Origin: Strigamia acuminata
Lineage: Eukaryota; Arthropoda; Chilopoda; Geophilomorpha; Linotaeniidae
Reading direction: 5' to 3'
DNA: 64,000 bases
Assembly (NCBI GenBank): GCA_949358305.1
Contig: OX442315.1
Span: 4,774,001 to 4,838,000, forward strand
The translations under genes and the position numbers were made by a program. Shown piece by piece: positions 40,145 to 52,509 of this stretch. The first letter of the stretch is position 1. Every line of letters starts with the position of its first letter. The notes beneath the pieces were generated by a model. That model searched no databases and was not told the DNA's origin. It worked only from the letters and a program-made list of their open reading frames with translations.

Positions 40145-40900
40145 CAGGGTGAATGAAAAGTCTGTCACTTCACAAAATATTTCTGAAAGTTCTGACAAGG
40201 CATCTAATCTAATGATCACAAAGTACTAAAGTTGGGTGGGGAAATCTTTTGGTGACTCGAAATTTGACCTTGGGATGTTCCTTCAAGGTCATTTGAAAAT
40301 TATCTTGGAAACCGTTAGAGATAGACAGAAATTTCCAATTGTAAACTTGTAGAGCAACATTTGTTTAGTCTAAAAATGACTAATTCTCAAATCTTTTGTC
40401 CTAAAATTTTTTTAGAAAATTGCAATTGAAAAAGTAATTTTGAAAAGAAAAAGTCATAAAAAAATTCAGTTTTCTACCCATATCTTTGCAACGGTGCCAG
40501 ATATGCAAATTCCAACCAGGGGAATCGATTTTTTGGGTCATTTTACGTCTAATCAGCACGTTTTTGGCACTTTTTCAATTATGGCCATGTTATCCTTTGA
40601 CTTGTGTCTACTTTTTCAATTGCGATTTTCTTAAAAAAATTTAGTACAAAAGATTTAAGAATTAGTCATTTTTAGACTAAACAAATGTTGCTCTACAAGT
40701 TTACAATTGGAAATTTCTGTCTATCTCGAACGGTTTCCGAGATAATTTTCAAATGACCTTGAAGGAACATCCAAAGGTCAAATTTTGAGTCACCAAAAGA
40801 TTGCCCCACCCAACTTTAGTACTTTGCCATCATTAGATTAGATGCATTGTCAGCACTTTCGGAAATATTTTGTGAAGTGACAGACTTTTCATTCACCCTG
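40145..40900. mobile_element. Long-arm foldback element F, copy 4
   Basis: The 756-bp element starts CAGGGTGAATGAAAAGTC and ends in the inverse. It has the same arms and centre as the copies at 7240 and 19019. Duplication copy 1 (about 9048-9056, gccgggtctagagagtctc) is uninterrupted here, so the insertion came after the duplication. Confidence 0.8.
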
Positions 40901-40970
40901 TAGACGAGTCTATAGACGGGTCTAAAGTGCTCTATAGAGAGTCTCTCCCTAAAGAATGAGTACACCTCTA

Positions 40971-41275
40971 TACTCTGGTTCGACTCAAGAGTATGCCCTT
41001 CTAAGAGCCGCATCACTGGTGTAGTGATCCAAAAATGTAGACCCAAACACCATAACAAACATGAGTTTTTCATTCATATGTTCATAGAACTTTATTTAAT
41101 AAGTTTAATAAGTATAATAAGTATAAAAATAATCAAAATTATATCAACTTAAATGGTAATAACAATCACAAATCATAATAAAAATAAAAACTACTTTTCC
41201 TAGTGGTAGTAATAAAACTTGAGTTAGGAGTAATGCGGCTCTTAGAAGGGCATACTCTTGAGTCGAACCAGAGTA
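40971..41275. mobile_element. Short foldback element, TA-flanked
   Basis: The 305-bp element has TACTCTGGTTCGACTCAAGA at the left and the inverse at the right, between TA dinucleotides (40969-40970 and 41276-41277). It is homologous to 3253-3677. It is absent at the matching point of copy 1 (about 9084-9090), so it too is younger than the duplication. Confidence 0.75.
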
Positions 41276-41429
41276 TAGACCGGCAACTTTTTGCCAAACT
41301 GGCAAGTTAACATATAAATTTCCTACCTGAATGATAAAAATAAAATTTTTGCTGCACTTGTGCTGCTTCCTGCCTGCTTGACACACTAGATAGTGCCAAA
41401 ACAAAATAAATGTTTCAACTAACATGACA

Positions 41430-41760
41430 TTGGAAAACTTGTATCGCTGGTCACACTATGTGATTAGTGTGCTGTACGTACATATTAACTTTGCCTTCAA
41501 AACATAGTAATTATTAACGATGTCAATTCATGTTCTCATCGCTAGTCGCACCATGTGATTAGTGTGCTGTATGTAGTTATTAACTTTGCCTTCAAAACAT
41601 AGCAGAAATTAATAACGATGTCAATTCAGGTTCTCATCGCTGGTCGCACCATGTGATTAGTGTGCTGTATGTAGTTATTAACTTTGCCTTCAAAACATAG
41701 CAGAAATTAATAACGATGTCAATTCAGGTTCTCATCGCTAGTCGCACAATGCTATATATA
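41430..41760. repeat. Minisatellite, about 98-bp unit, 3 full copies plus a part
   Basis: Units begin near 41444, 41538, 41637 and 41736. The paralogous array at 9256-9490 has one unit fewer. Confidence 0.75.
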
Positions 41761-41807
41761 GTTATTACCCAAATAAATAAATAATTACAGTGACATTTGA
41801 TACAAAA

Positions 41808-41935
41808 TGGAGTATATTGATTGTAACGCCATCTAGTGTTCTTGTATTGAGATTATGTATCTGTGTTCGAGATTAAAACTTGTTAACTTTGCAACCATCA
41901 TGGAGTTCACTGCCTCGTGATTTCGGTATATTACA
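41808..41935 (+). repeat. 5' LTR of the Mag-type element
   Basis: 128 bp, TGGAGTATATTG...GGTATATTACA. Its partner is 46021-46148. Confidence 0.9.
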
Positions 41936-42006
41936 ATTGGCGACGAGGTCAAAATTTTGTGTGTGAAAGGTGCATTTTGGACAATTTATTTCAATTTGGA
42001 TCAACC

Positions 42007-45000
42007 ATGGCTCAATTCATTGGACAGTTATCTGAGTATGATGTCAACTCAGACTGGGACATGTATGTGGAGCAATTGGAGCAACTTTTTGAACTGAATG
42101 CAATTGAAGACAAGAAAGTGGCTATTTTATTGGGAACAATTGGATCACATGGCTACAAAATGCTGAGGGATTTATGTGCACCTGATTTGCCAAAAACCAA
42201 GACTTATGAGGACTTGGTTACATTAATGCATGACCACCAGAAACCGAAACCAATGGTTGCTGCTGAGAGGTTTAGATTCTTTAGAACTACTCAATTGGAC
42301 ACTGAATCAGTAAGTGCATTTGTTATCAAGTTGAAAGCAGCTGCAGAATTTTGCGAATTTGGACAACAATTGAATGATTATTTACGCGATCAATTTATTA
42401 ACGGATTGAGATTTGAAAACGTGCAGCGCCATCTGTTGACGGTGAAGGGACTCACATTTCAAAAAGCAACTGAGACTGCGCTCAGCATGGACACGGCATC
42501 AAAGGAAGTGCAGAAGTTTCATTCTAAGACTGAAAATAAGGACAATACTGTGCACAAAATTCAGGACAATAAATCGGGGTTTTATAAAAAAGGTAAAACT
42601 GATTTTAAAAAGAAATTTTCAAATTCTCAGGATCACTCATCTGGCCAAAAATCTGATGGAAATAAGCAACGCAGATGCTATGCGTGTGGTTCACCAGATC
42701 ATTTTCGTGATAAATGCAGATTTAAGGATTCTGATTGCCACAACTGTGGTCAGAAAGGACATATTCGCAAATTTTGCCATGTGCGGTCAACATCTCACCA
42801 GCTCAATCAGCCAAGCAGGGACAGAGGTGGAGCATCATCGGGCAAGCAGCCTGCAGCGAATTCCGTGCGTGTTGATGATGATATTTTTGTGCCATTCCAC
42901 CGTGTTTGCCACGTGCGTGACACCATCGTGGATCCTGTATTTGTTGACGTGAACATTGAAGGAGTCAATTTAGCCATGGAAGTTGACAGTGGATCTTCAC
43001 TCACATTAATTGATGAACAATGTTTTAATACTCATTTTTCTAAATTTAAGTTAAATGCTTCTCCAGTTCGCCTGCGTGCGTTCACTGGTGAATTGTTATC
43101 ACTTTTGGGGGTATTTGGGGTATCAGTGTTTTTTCAGGGTGCCCATTACTCTGTCCAATTGCATGTTGTTGAGGGAATGAAGGGGTCGTTACTGGGTAGG
43201 GATTGGTTGGACACTTTTGGGTTGTTGAAATCAATTCGGGGTTTAGTTAGTGAGCCCAAACAAGTGAATGCAGTTGATGGGGTTTTGCCTTCTCCACCAC
43301 TTGATTTAGCTAGTGCAAAAGTACAACTTGAGGAAATTTTGGCAAGTCATAAGACTGTTTTTAGTGGGGGTATTGGTCAGTGTAAGGGGGTACAATTGCA
43401 CATACCTGTTGACAAAAATTTTCAACCAATTTTTCTGCCAGCACGTAACCCGCCACTAGCCTTACGAGCTAAAATGGAGGCTGAGATTGATCGTCTTGTT
43501 GAAGCAGGGGTTCTGGAACCGGTTCAGCATGCCCGGTGGGCTACACCGGTCACTCCAGTGGAAAAATCCGATGGAACAGTTAAATTGGCGGGACTGTATA
43601 ATTTAACAGTGAACAAGGCACTGCCTAAAGTGGTTTACCCACTTCCACGTTTTGAGCAAATCACAAGCACACTGGCGGATGGTGAGTATTTTTCAACTTT
43701 TGATTTTTCGGATGCGTATAATCAGTGGGAACTTGATCAGGAGTCACAGGAGGTTATGGTTATCAATACGCATAAGGGTTTATTTTTGGTGAAAAGATTG
43801 TTTTATGGGGTTTCGTGTGCGCCCGCATTGTTTCAACAGTCAATGGAACAGTTGGTCAAACCAGTTGTGAAGACCCAACCTTTTTTGGATGATGTGTGTG
43901 CCACTGGTCGCTCAGTTCCTGAGCATCTCAAGGTAGTTGATCATTTGCTCACAATTTTTGAGGAAAAAAATTTGCGGTTGAATGCAAGGAAATGCAAATT
44001 TTTTCAAGATAAGGTTAAATTTTTGGGTCATGTGTTTTCAAAGGATGGATATGCGCCGATTCCAGCACGCATTGATGGTCTGGTTAAGGCAGCTACACCG
44101 AAGAATGCAGGTGAATTGCATACGTACATTGGCATGATAAATTATTATGCTCGGTTTTTGCCGAACTTAGCCACTGTTTTGGAACCACTTTATTATTTGT
44201 TGCGACAAGGGGTGGTGTGGCGTTGGGGCAAGCAACAGGAACAAGCTATTGACGGGGTGAGGAAATTATTGGCTAGTGCCACTATTTTGGTACATTTTGA
44301 CCCGTCAAAGCAAACGGTTTTGACCGTGGATGCATCTCCTTTTGGAGTAGGCGCGCAGTTATCCCAAGAGGATGAATTGGGTCGGAAACAAACAGTTGCC
44401 GTTGCGAGTGGTCTTTTGAATGCGGCTCAGCGCAATTATTCGCAGACAGATCGTGAGGGGTTTGCAATAATCTTTGGAGTTAAGAAATTCCACCATTATT
44501 TGTATGGGCACAATTTTATTTTGGAAACCGACCACAAGCCTTTAGTTTCAATTCTTGGGGATAAGCGCGGATGCAATGAAATTGTGGCGGCTAGATTGCA
44601 ACGCTGGTGCGTATTTTTAAATGCGTATAATTTTCAGATTAGGCACATTGCTGGCAAGAGTAATGTGGTAGCGGATGGGTTGTCACGGTTAGCGATTAAT
44701 AATGTTGATTTTGATGACTCCGACATTCCGTTACATGCCGTTTTCCGTGCACAATTAGAATCGATGCCTATTTCTGCGGTTGTAGTTAGGAAACGGACTT
44801 TGGAGGATTCTATTTTAGCTAGAGTTTTGCTTTTAGTGCGTGAGGGGTGGCCCTCGGGAACTATTGAAGTGGATCTTGCGCCTTGGCATCGGGTTAGGAA
44901 GCAGTTATCAGTGGAGGACGATTGTTTGTTTTACAATGACAGGGTTGTTGTACCTAAGGTGCTACAGAGCAGTATTTTGACAGAGTTACATTCTGGACAT

Positions 45001-45997
45001 CCGGGGGTGGTCAAAATGAAATTATTGGCCAGGTCAATTTGCTGGTGGCCCCGCATGGATTCAGATATTGAGCGAATGGTCAGGGAGTGTGAATTGTGTC
45101 AAATCAATTTACCGGCTCCGGCTCGTGAGCGTAATGTAGCATGGCCAACGCCTGCAGAGGCATGGGGGCGAATTCATGTAGACTTCGCTGGGCCCTTCTT
45201 TGGTCACATGTTTATTTTGTGTGTGGATGCAAAATCCAAATGGCCGGATTGAGGTATTTGAGGAATGGTTTTCTAGGCATGGTCTACCTTTGCATGTACA
45301 TTCAGACTGTGGACCACAGTTCACAAGCGAGGAGTTTGTTCAATTTTTGGCAATGAATGGGGTGCGTCAGTCCCGTTCGCCACCTTACCATCCAGCGACG
45401 AATGGGGCTGTGGAAGGGTTTGTTGGTACTTTCAAGACAGGAATGAAGAAGTTTATGGCTGAGCATGGAAACATTAAGCGTGCTTTGCGCCAGTTTTTGT
45501 CTAGTTATCGTACCACTCCTCATTGTACTACTTTGGTGACTCCAGATGCGTTATTCAGGGAGAAGGAGATGCGTACGAGGTTACATTTATTGCGACCTAG
45601 GCGAGAGGACGAGTTGTCCACTCCAGTGGTGCGTAGGAAGTTTTCGATTGATGATTTGATTTATGCCAGAGACTACAGAAGTAGTAGTCGATGGATTGCG
45701 GGAAAAATATTTAAGTTGTTATCACCTGTAACTTATTTAGTTCAATTGCATAATGGGGTATTTTGGAAGCGTCATGCTGATCAATTGCGTGGCCGAGTTG
45801 TACAATCTTTGAATGGTTCTAGTTCTTTTCAAGTTGAGGAGGACTGGGAACCTGGGAATGGAAATTGTGTTGTTGGTTCTGGTAATGAGAGTTCTGGGGT
45901 TGAACAGGATGCTGGAAATGATCCTGTAGTTGCACCTAGGCGATCAACTCGTGTTCGTCGTCCCCCAGCTCATCTCAGAGATTTTATTAGGGATTAA
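42007..45997 (+). pseudogene. gag-pol: Gag-Pol of the Mag-type element, frameshifted in integrase
   Basis: Frame 1 runs from the ATG at 42007 (MAQFIGQ) to 45252. It contains a gag domain, two CCHC knuckles (from 42676: C-x2-C-x4-H-x4-C twice), a protease DSGSS motif, RT with FLDD (43882-43893) instead of the usual YxDD, RNase H (TVDAS) and the integrase HHCC. The catalytic core starts at HVDFAGPF and breaks at about 45243. Frame 2 continues from there to 45997, with the second Asp in HSDCGPQF, the Glu 35 residues later, and a Mag-like RRSTRVRRPP end. The break is a frameshift combined with a loss of about a dozen residues compared with the usual spacing, so the copy should not make active integrase. 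Confidence 0.85.
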
Positions 45998-46020
45998 GTG
46001 TTTGTCTGAGGGGGAAGAGT

Positions 46021-46148
46021 TGGAGTATATTGATTGTAACGCCATCTAGTGTTCTTGTATTGAGATTATGTATCTGTGTTCGAGATTAAAACTTGTTAAC
46101 TTTGCAACCATCATGGAGTTCACTGCCTCGTGATTTCGGTATATTACA
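46021..46148 (+). repeat. 3' LTR of the Mag-type element
   Basis: 128 bp, same length and reading as the 5' LTR. Confidence 0.9.
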
Positions 46149-48270
46149 CAAAATATGAATTATTTAAATTCAATCAATTGCCAACAAAGATAACAAACAT
46201 GCTTATTTGACAAGCAATGCATGACACATGATTGCAGTCACCCAATCAGCGCATAGACCAAATCAATAGGAAATAACACACAGATACTTGTCCATGTTAT
46301 CCTTGGTTCATGGTAGCACACATTATGCTTGAATGCATTAAAAATTGCGTGCAACATTATTTATGGACTCCTTTTAAAAACATGTTAATAAATACAATTA
46401 TTCAGAGCAATACCGTGCCCAACACTGTTGGTACAACAGCTGTCTGAAAGGAAAACAGAGGATCTGTGTTCAACTCCTGGCTCGTGACTCCTCAGTGTCC
46501 GAGCAATTTTGAAATTTGAATTTTGAATTTTGAATTTTTTTTTTCCTCTAGTAGTTGTAGAATATTGTTGCTTACCTGCACTTGCTCATTTCTATCAACA
46601 ACACATTTTCCAGACAATTAGTTTCATAATGTTCCAATTTTTTGGTAGTTAACAAACTTATTTCTTCTAGAGTCCAAACGCCGTACCTGTATTTTTATTT
46701 CCAATTAATATTCATTTTTCAAATAGATCTATGTTACAAGATGTTACTCACCATTTGTTTAAACAATCTTATAAACATTCATGAATTGTGAGACTGCACT
46801 GATTCGTTATACATTTTCATAAATACATCTGAAAAAGCCAAATTTTGTTCAATTTTATTTACGACCATTTTTTCTAATCGGTTTTAATTGGATGCATTTT
46901 CCAATTGCCGTCGCCAAGAAAAAATAGATGATTGTACATTGATCTGTGAGGAAATTTCCTATTGCCTAAATTGGAATAAAAACAATAATAATAAACAAAA
47001 AAAAATAATCTGCTCCATCATTTGGACCAAATGAATAAAAGGATCTGTCGAAATTAAACTTAAGCTAGGGTCATATGGAGATTTCGACACGTGACGCCAA
47101 ACGAAGTTATGCTGTATCAGGTGAAATATGGCTTACTTTCACACGAAATAATCAACAAGAATTTGTTCTTTTACCTATTGGACGAAAAAAATAAAAATTT
47201 CTGCTGGACAAAGGTGCGAGGACAAAGCGATTTTAACGCATGAAGCCAGATCGAGAGAAATCTAGCGCCATTTCAGATAAAATATGGCCAACTGTCTCAC
47301 GAGAATAATGTAATAATAAACTATATACATTACCTGATTCAGCTGGTGATTACTGAAGCGAGAGCTGTTGTCCACGACGAAAGTAAACTCCAACACGCAT
47401 TAAGCCCGCCATGTGGATTGAAGTTTGTCAAGCTGCCGCCAGAGCGCCACCAAGATAACAGCATACCAGGCGTGATAACTCAATTTTGAATTTTTCTACT
47501 AAATTGAATGTTTTTAATTTATAACTATAAGTAACGTTTAAAATTGTTTTTATTATGACATTTAATTTTTTGTAAACAACACTAAATTACAATTTTGAAT
47601 TGACTAAAGATTGTTAGATGTAACATTTGTACATTTGTAATACATTTTTAGCACAAAATCTTCAATAATTGTAAACACAGAAAGATATAACAGAAATGCC
47701 AAGAAACAATTCTAAAATTGATCCAATGCCAGTGATGCAGTTTGCAACTGACACTGCAAATAACTGTCGCACTGTGGACCATAAGGCACACCCCAATTTT
47801 TGGCCCACTTTTCAAAGTAAAAAAGTGCATCTTATGATCCGCAAATTACGGTAAATTAAGCCAAATTTACACAATAAAATAATGGTTTTCATTGATCTGA
47901 GCTGCTTGTGTGATCAGAAACACATTTTACAATCAGGTGTAAATAAAACATAAACATTTTGTTTCTGCTTTTCTATCGTTAAGTAAAAGTCTCTTCAAAG
48001 GTCTTTTTAACACTTTGATTATTTCATTTTGATTTTGATTAACCAAACAAGAACCCATGGTGAGAGAAGTTGAGAATCACTGTTGTATATCCTTTGATAT
48101 TGTGTCAATAACAACTGCATTAAACGTCGATACACGTTAACTGCAATGGTTCATTTCACTTGGTCGCCATCACTATCACTCTCGATATCTCATCATCCAA
48201 TTACAACTCTACGGACCACTAGCGCCGACTAGTGCCAATATTAGAACAAACTATATGGGATGGTGGGACT
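46149..48270. repeat. Segmental duplication, copy 2 (right part)
   Basis: Continues copy 2 after the Mag element and matches 9530-11516, 13265-13545 and 17735-17960. It lacks the 1.75-kb insertion at 11517, the TRAF-like gene, the copia fragment and the short piggyBac MITE. It has its own deletion near 46412-46430, joined to a hAT-MITE terminus remnant. It runs directly into the 3' end of gene C. No gene is seen in it. Confidence 0.8.
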
Positions 48271-48889
48271 AGCTAGTATCGAGTTGATTTATTAATGTAT
48301 AATAGCCTCGATTTGTGCCCGTGGCAATTTAGTGCACGTCCCTCTCTTCCTGCACTTTTTACAAATTCAGAAGTCCGGAAATAATCAAACAGAATGAATT
48401 TACAAATTTTTACGGGGTTCTTCGAAGTCTGTATTTGTGGAATAGCAAAATGTCGTGTAAACATTCCATAACCGACAACCCAAGAACAAAAGATACGGTA
48501 GAACCCACATCACAAAGAAGTTTGACGAAGGAATATGTCAACTTTTCCTCAATGACTTCTTGCAAGTTATGAAAAACCCCAACAATCATTACATTAGTCG
48601 GTGAGTCGAAGACGAAATCCATTCTCACTTTCATTTCAGGGTAGTAAATTGAATCGTTACAAGCTTTGGTGCAGTTGCAGTCAACTATCGGGTTGGTGTT
48701 AAGCATGATGGCAAGGTATTGTGATCTGACCAATTTGGCTGATTCTGTATTTTTACACATTTCCAGAGATGAATTCATGAAAGGCAATCTGAAAAGACAA
48801 AATCTTTCTTTCTCAACATGGCACAGCTTCAGAAAAAGTGTTTTGACTTGATCCACCAGATAGGGCAAAAATTCATTAATTTTGTATGA

Positions 48890-49960
48890 CCCACGGATGA
48901 CCTGCGTCACTGCCCAATGCCCCTAAGGTCATCCCTCCTCGAGAAGTGGTATGATCCAGTATAGGAAAGGAGAAAGGTGAGTGGTCTAGAGAGAGAGCGA
49001 GAGAGAGAGCAAGAGAGCGAGAAAGCGAGCGAGAGAGCGAGAGAGAGCGAGAGAGAGAGTGAGAGAGCGAGAGAGAGAAGAGTGCTGGGTCTCAACCGAG
49101 ACAGGTGTGTGAAATAAGGTCCTGAAGCCAGCAAGGGTAGTCGTGCCTGCTCTCCTCCCCATTCACCACTGCAATGCTCAGTAGTGAAATGATGGATCCA
49201 CTATAGTCTCCATGAGCAGTTGCGTGGGCCTTACAGGCGAGTACGACTGAATGGTTATGTTTGACAGGCCTCGTCATACATGGGGCTCATGTGTATGATG
49301 GTTTGGTTGCTGGTGTGGCGTGCCTTCGCGGCACTCCCAACACGCGGGTAGACGGGAGTCTCCAAACCCTAGACAATAGATTAAAGGCCTGTGACCGGTT
49401 GGCCACCCACGGTGAACTGCGTCACTCCACATACCGCCCGCCCAGTGACCCTAAGTTCGTCCCCCCTTGCGAAGTAGACTGACCCAGCTGAGTGGTGTGG
49501 TGAGAGAGTCAAGCAGACCCAAGGAGAGAAGACGTGTGCTGCAAAGGTCCCCACGCCAGCAAGGGCAACCGTGCGTGGTGCTCACTCTGCTCCTCTCACC
49601 ATTCACCACTGTGACGCTCAGTGACAGGAAGATGTGCCTGTTGCAGCCTCCATGAGCGGCTACATGGGTCGTACGGGGTGAGTACAACACGAATGTTACT
49701 AAGTGACCGGCCACGTCACTCATAAGACTCAGGCCTGTGTGTGACAGGTCGGTTGCCTAACAGCACTGCCAAACATGGGAAGACGGGGGTTTCCAATTGC
49801 TAGGCAACGATTAAAGGCCAGAACCCAACAATCTACAGTCTCTGTCTCAATCCTTACGTGATAATGCGTCCTTCCCATTGTGGTCAATCCCCAGACTGCA
49901 GTTGGTGCGACCATGCCATGTCACAGGCCAACAATCCAACAATCTGAAGTTCCTTGTCTT
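48890..49960 (+). repeat. Repeat family X, two tandem copies in intron 10 of gene C, with (GA)n
   Basis: A first copy (about 48890-49390) contains a GAGAGAGC-type low-complexity run at 48990-49080. A second copy (about 49385-49960) follows in the same orientation. Gene B lacks both. Gene D has X sequence in the same intron starting at the same context (ttcattcac/ttcattaat), which suggests one shared ancestral insertion plus a later copy. Confidence 0.6.
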
Positions 49961-51895
49961 ATTTACGTGAGTATGCGTCCCACCCCATGATAAACAGTCC
50001 CCAGGTCGCCATGGATAAGACCATACTAGTCACAACATCAAATACATCTGATGACGATGTCACAAAAAGGCAATTTGTTTTTATGCCCTTGGATGCGATG
50101 TATAAAGTTCAACACACTCTTTCTGGAACTGAACGAAATAAGATTTGTAAGTCATTGCATACTTGCAAGAAAATTGGGCCGCCATTTTTTTGTCTAAGCA
50201 GAATTTCACACATTGCAAGTGTTCTGCTTTTCCAACGCATTGACTCTTTGGTGTGTTTATTCTGACTATCTGCAAAAATGCGTCAATATTAGAAATGATT
50301 TTTCGTTATTTGCAATGTCACATACTTTTTGCATCGTGTAGAGAAGTTCATATGTTGCAGTCTCTTGCGTGTGCAGATATGTTTTCAAACTGAATTCATT
50401 GTCAGGGAATATCTGAAACATCTTTTTTAAATTCAAAAATAAATTAGTAATAAATACATTTTAAAATAGTTATATACTGTATATTCTCATTTACTTTTAT
50501 TTTCATTAAACAACCGTCCTTTTTTTTTACGTTGCCTATCATGTAACCAGAAAAAAATGGAAAATATTTTGTAATATCTGAGAATATAAAAACAAATACC
50601 ATAGATTATATACATACTACTTTGATTGAAAATAACTTTGTCAAACACTTAATAGTATACTGTATATCTTTAAATAAGAATTCTTGCCTGGTTTCAGTTT
50701 TGTACAGAAACCGAAAACTGTTGAAACACGTCCACGAGTTACTGGAACTGGAGTATTTTTAAGAACCTCCTACATTAACACAAAGTACAAATTAAATATC
50801 ATTATTTACAATAACAGATATTTCATAATACCATTTGTGGGTAAACAATAAGTGCTGGACCTTTTTTAGACACTGTCCACAATTCATTAACGGACATTTT
50901 ATCATTCAGCATATTTAACATATCAAAATCAGCAGGACAAACAGATATGTTATGTAGTTTCATGTACTTTTCCTTACGATAGACTAGTTTACCACTGTCA
51001 GAGCATACAACTAGCGACGGAAGTTCAATATTTTCCATTTCAAACATTTTTACAGACGTGGTTTTCGGATATGACAAGTAATAAGCAATGCGATCGTAAA
51101 ATTGAAAACCGCAGACAAAACTTGACAGTACAAGGAGAAAAAGCCACAAATACTTTCTCCTGAAGTTTTGTTTAGCCAAAATATATTTCAAACCTGTTTG
51201 TTGGAAACTATCGAGCAAATGTTCTTCGGTTTCGTCCACATATTTCTTAAAATACTTCTTTACTCTGTATTCGATTACAGAAAAATAAAGTGACGATTTG
51301 TGCTGAGATCTTTTGACATTTTGAATAATCAGAGTGATTAGAATGATGAGTATTTCAGCAATCATGAGACAAGACACTCCGAGAGTGAGTCCGATGTTTC
51401 CTCCTAAATCGCAGAAGAGCGCAATCAAATCGTAAGCTGCAACCTCTTTTGCGTTTCTTATCGAATCCATCACTTTTACTCTCAAAGCCGATCCTGATTC
51501 TGCCTCCACTATTAAACGATTCAAAATGATTTCATGTTTACAAGGTGTGGTACACTTGCAAGCATTTGAATCATTCTCTGCCTTCCAAAGTCCCATGTAA
51601 GCTATTTTGGCTCGTGTGTACATCGAACTGTAATTTTGTTGGCACTCTGGCAAATCATCAAAGTTTCGCATGAATGGCATCCTATATTTACTCAATGTTT
51701 TACTGCAAGAACTTAGACACTTCTTGATCATACCAACCTGCAATGCACTTTTTTCTTTTCTATTTGCTGTCGTATACACTTTTCTTCACACAATTCAAAA
51801 TCTGCAATTGAACTGCACACATGTTTGGTTCTGTTGAGGAATTCATACTACAACGCAATAAAATGATCATGATCAACAACATCTGCAGTCTGTAA

Positions 51896-52509
51896 AGGTG
51901 GAAACACAAAGGAGTGGGTAAAATTCCAAAGCTTGCTAGTGTCACCTTACATCTAATGTTACAAATCTCTGATGAGGGTCTCCTCCGCCAGGAGGAGTTG
52001 TCATGTAATCTCGTGACCCAGAATGTGATGAGGGGACTTTGGTTTAACCAGCAACACGTGGAGGTCGCGATTTGTGTGCGATGCGAATAAATCCGTTTTA
52101 ACTTCAACAAGCGACTGAATACCTTTCAACTAATTCCAACAGCTAGTACAAGTTGAAAGAGGGAGTCATTTACAAGCTCACTTCACCCGCTTTTGGCTTA
52201 CCAGCTTAACTGGCAAACTCAAGCTATAGTTATAGTTATAACTAGGTAGCTGCCAGAATATCCCGCCAAGATCTCCTCCAAGAATTTCCTCACGATTCTA
52301 ATTGGCTGCCAAAGTCACATGACCAAAACACCAGCAAGCTTGAAGCTGGTAAGTCAAAGTAGATCGAAGTGGGTGAGTACAAGTTCGCTTCAAAGCAAAG
52401 TTTAGATTAAAAACGAAAGTTTGTGTTTGCTCAAGCGGGCGACTTTTTAGCTGCTTTTTCAAGGAAAAGCAAGCTTTGGAATTTTACCCGCTCCCTTGTG
52501 TTTCCACCT
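51896..52509. mobile_element. TIR element in intron 4 of gene C, TAA target site
   Basis: The 614-bp element has AGGTGGAAACACAAAGGAG at the left and the inverse (ctcccttgtgtttccacct) at the right. Inverted similarity continues over about 45 bp (aaattccaaagcttgct). It is flanked by TAA (51893-51895, 52510-52512), as in PIF/Harbinger transposons. The same intron in gene B (about 20991-21046, ctgtaataattctaattac) is the empty site. Confidence 0.8.

Larger units (their letters stand above)
41808..46148 (+). mobile_element. Mag-type Ty3/gypsy LTR element with damaged integrase
   Basis: A 4,341-bp element with two 128-bp LTRs (41808-41935, 46021-46148), no differences noticed. Target duplication CAAAA (41803-41807, 46149-46153). 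The PBS region starts TGGCGACGAGGTCA (41938) and the PPT is GAGGGGGAAGAG (46008-46019). Very short LTRs, a TTGGCGACGAGG-type PBS, two CCHC knuckles and the Pol sequence style fit the Mag clade. The undamaged target is in copy 1 at about 9526-9535. Confidence 0.9.

Noticed and set aside
45200-45300. Programmed ribosomal frameshift in the Mag-type Pol
   Set aside because: No slippery heptamer is evident, and residues normally present between the first catalytic Asp and the following helix are missing, so this is a deletion-type lesion.
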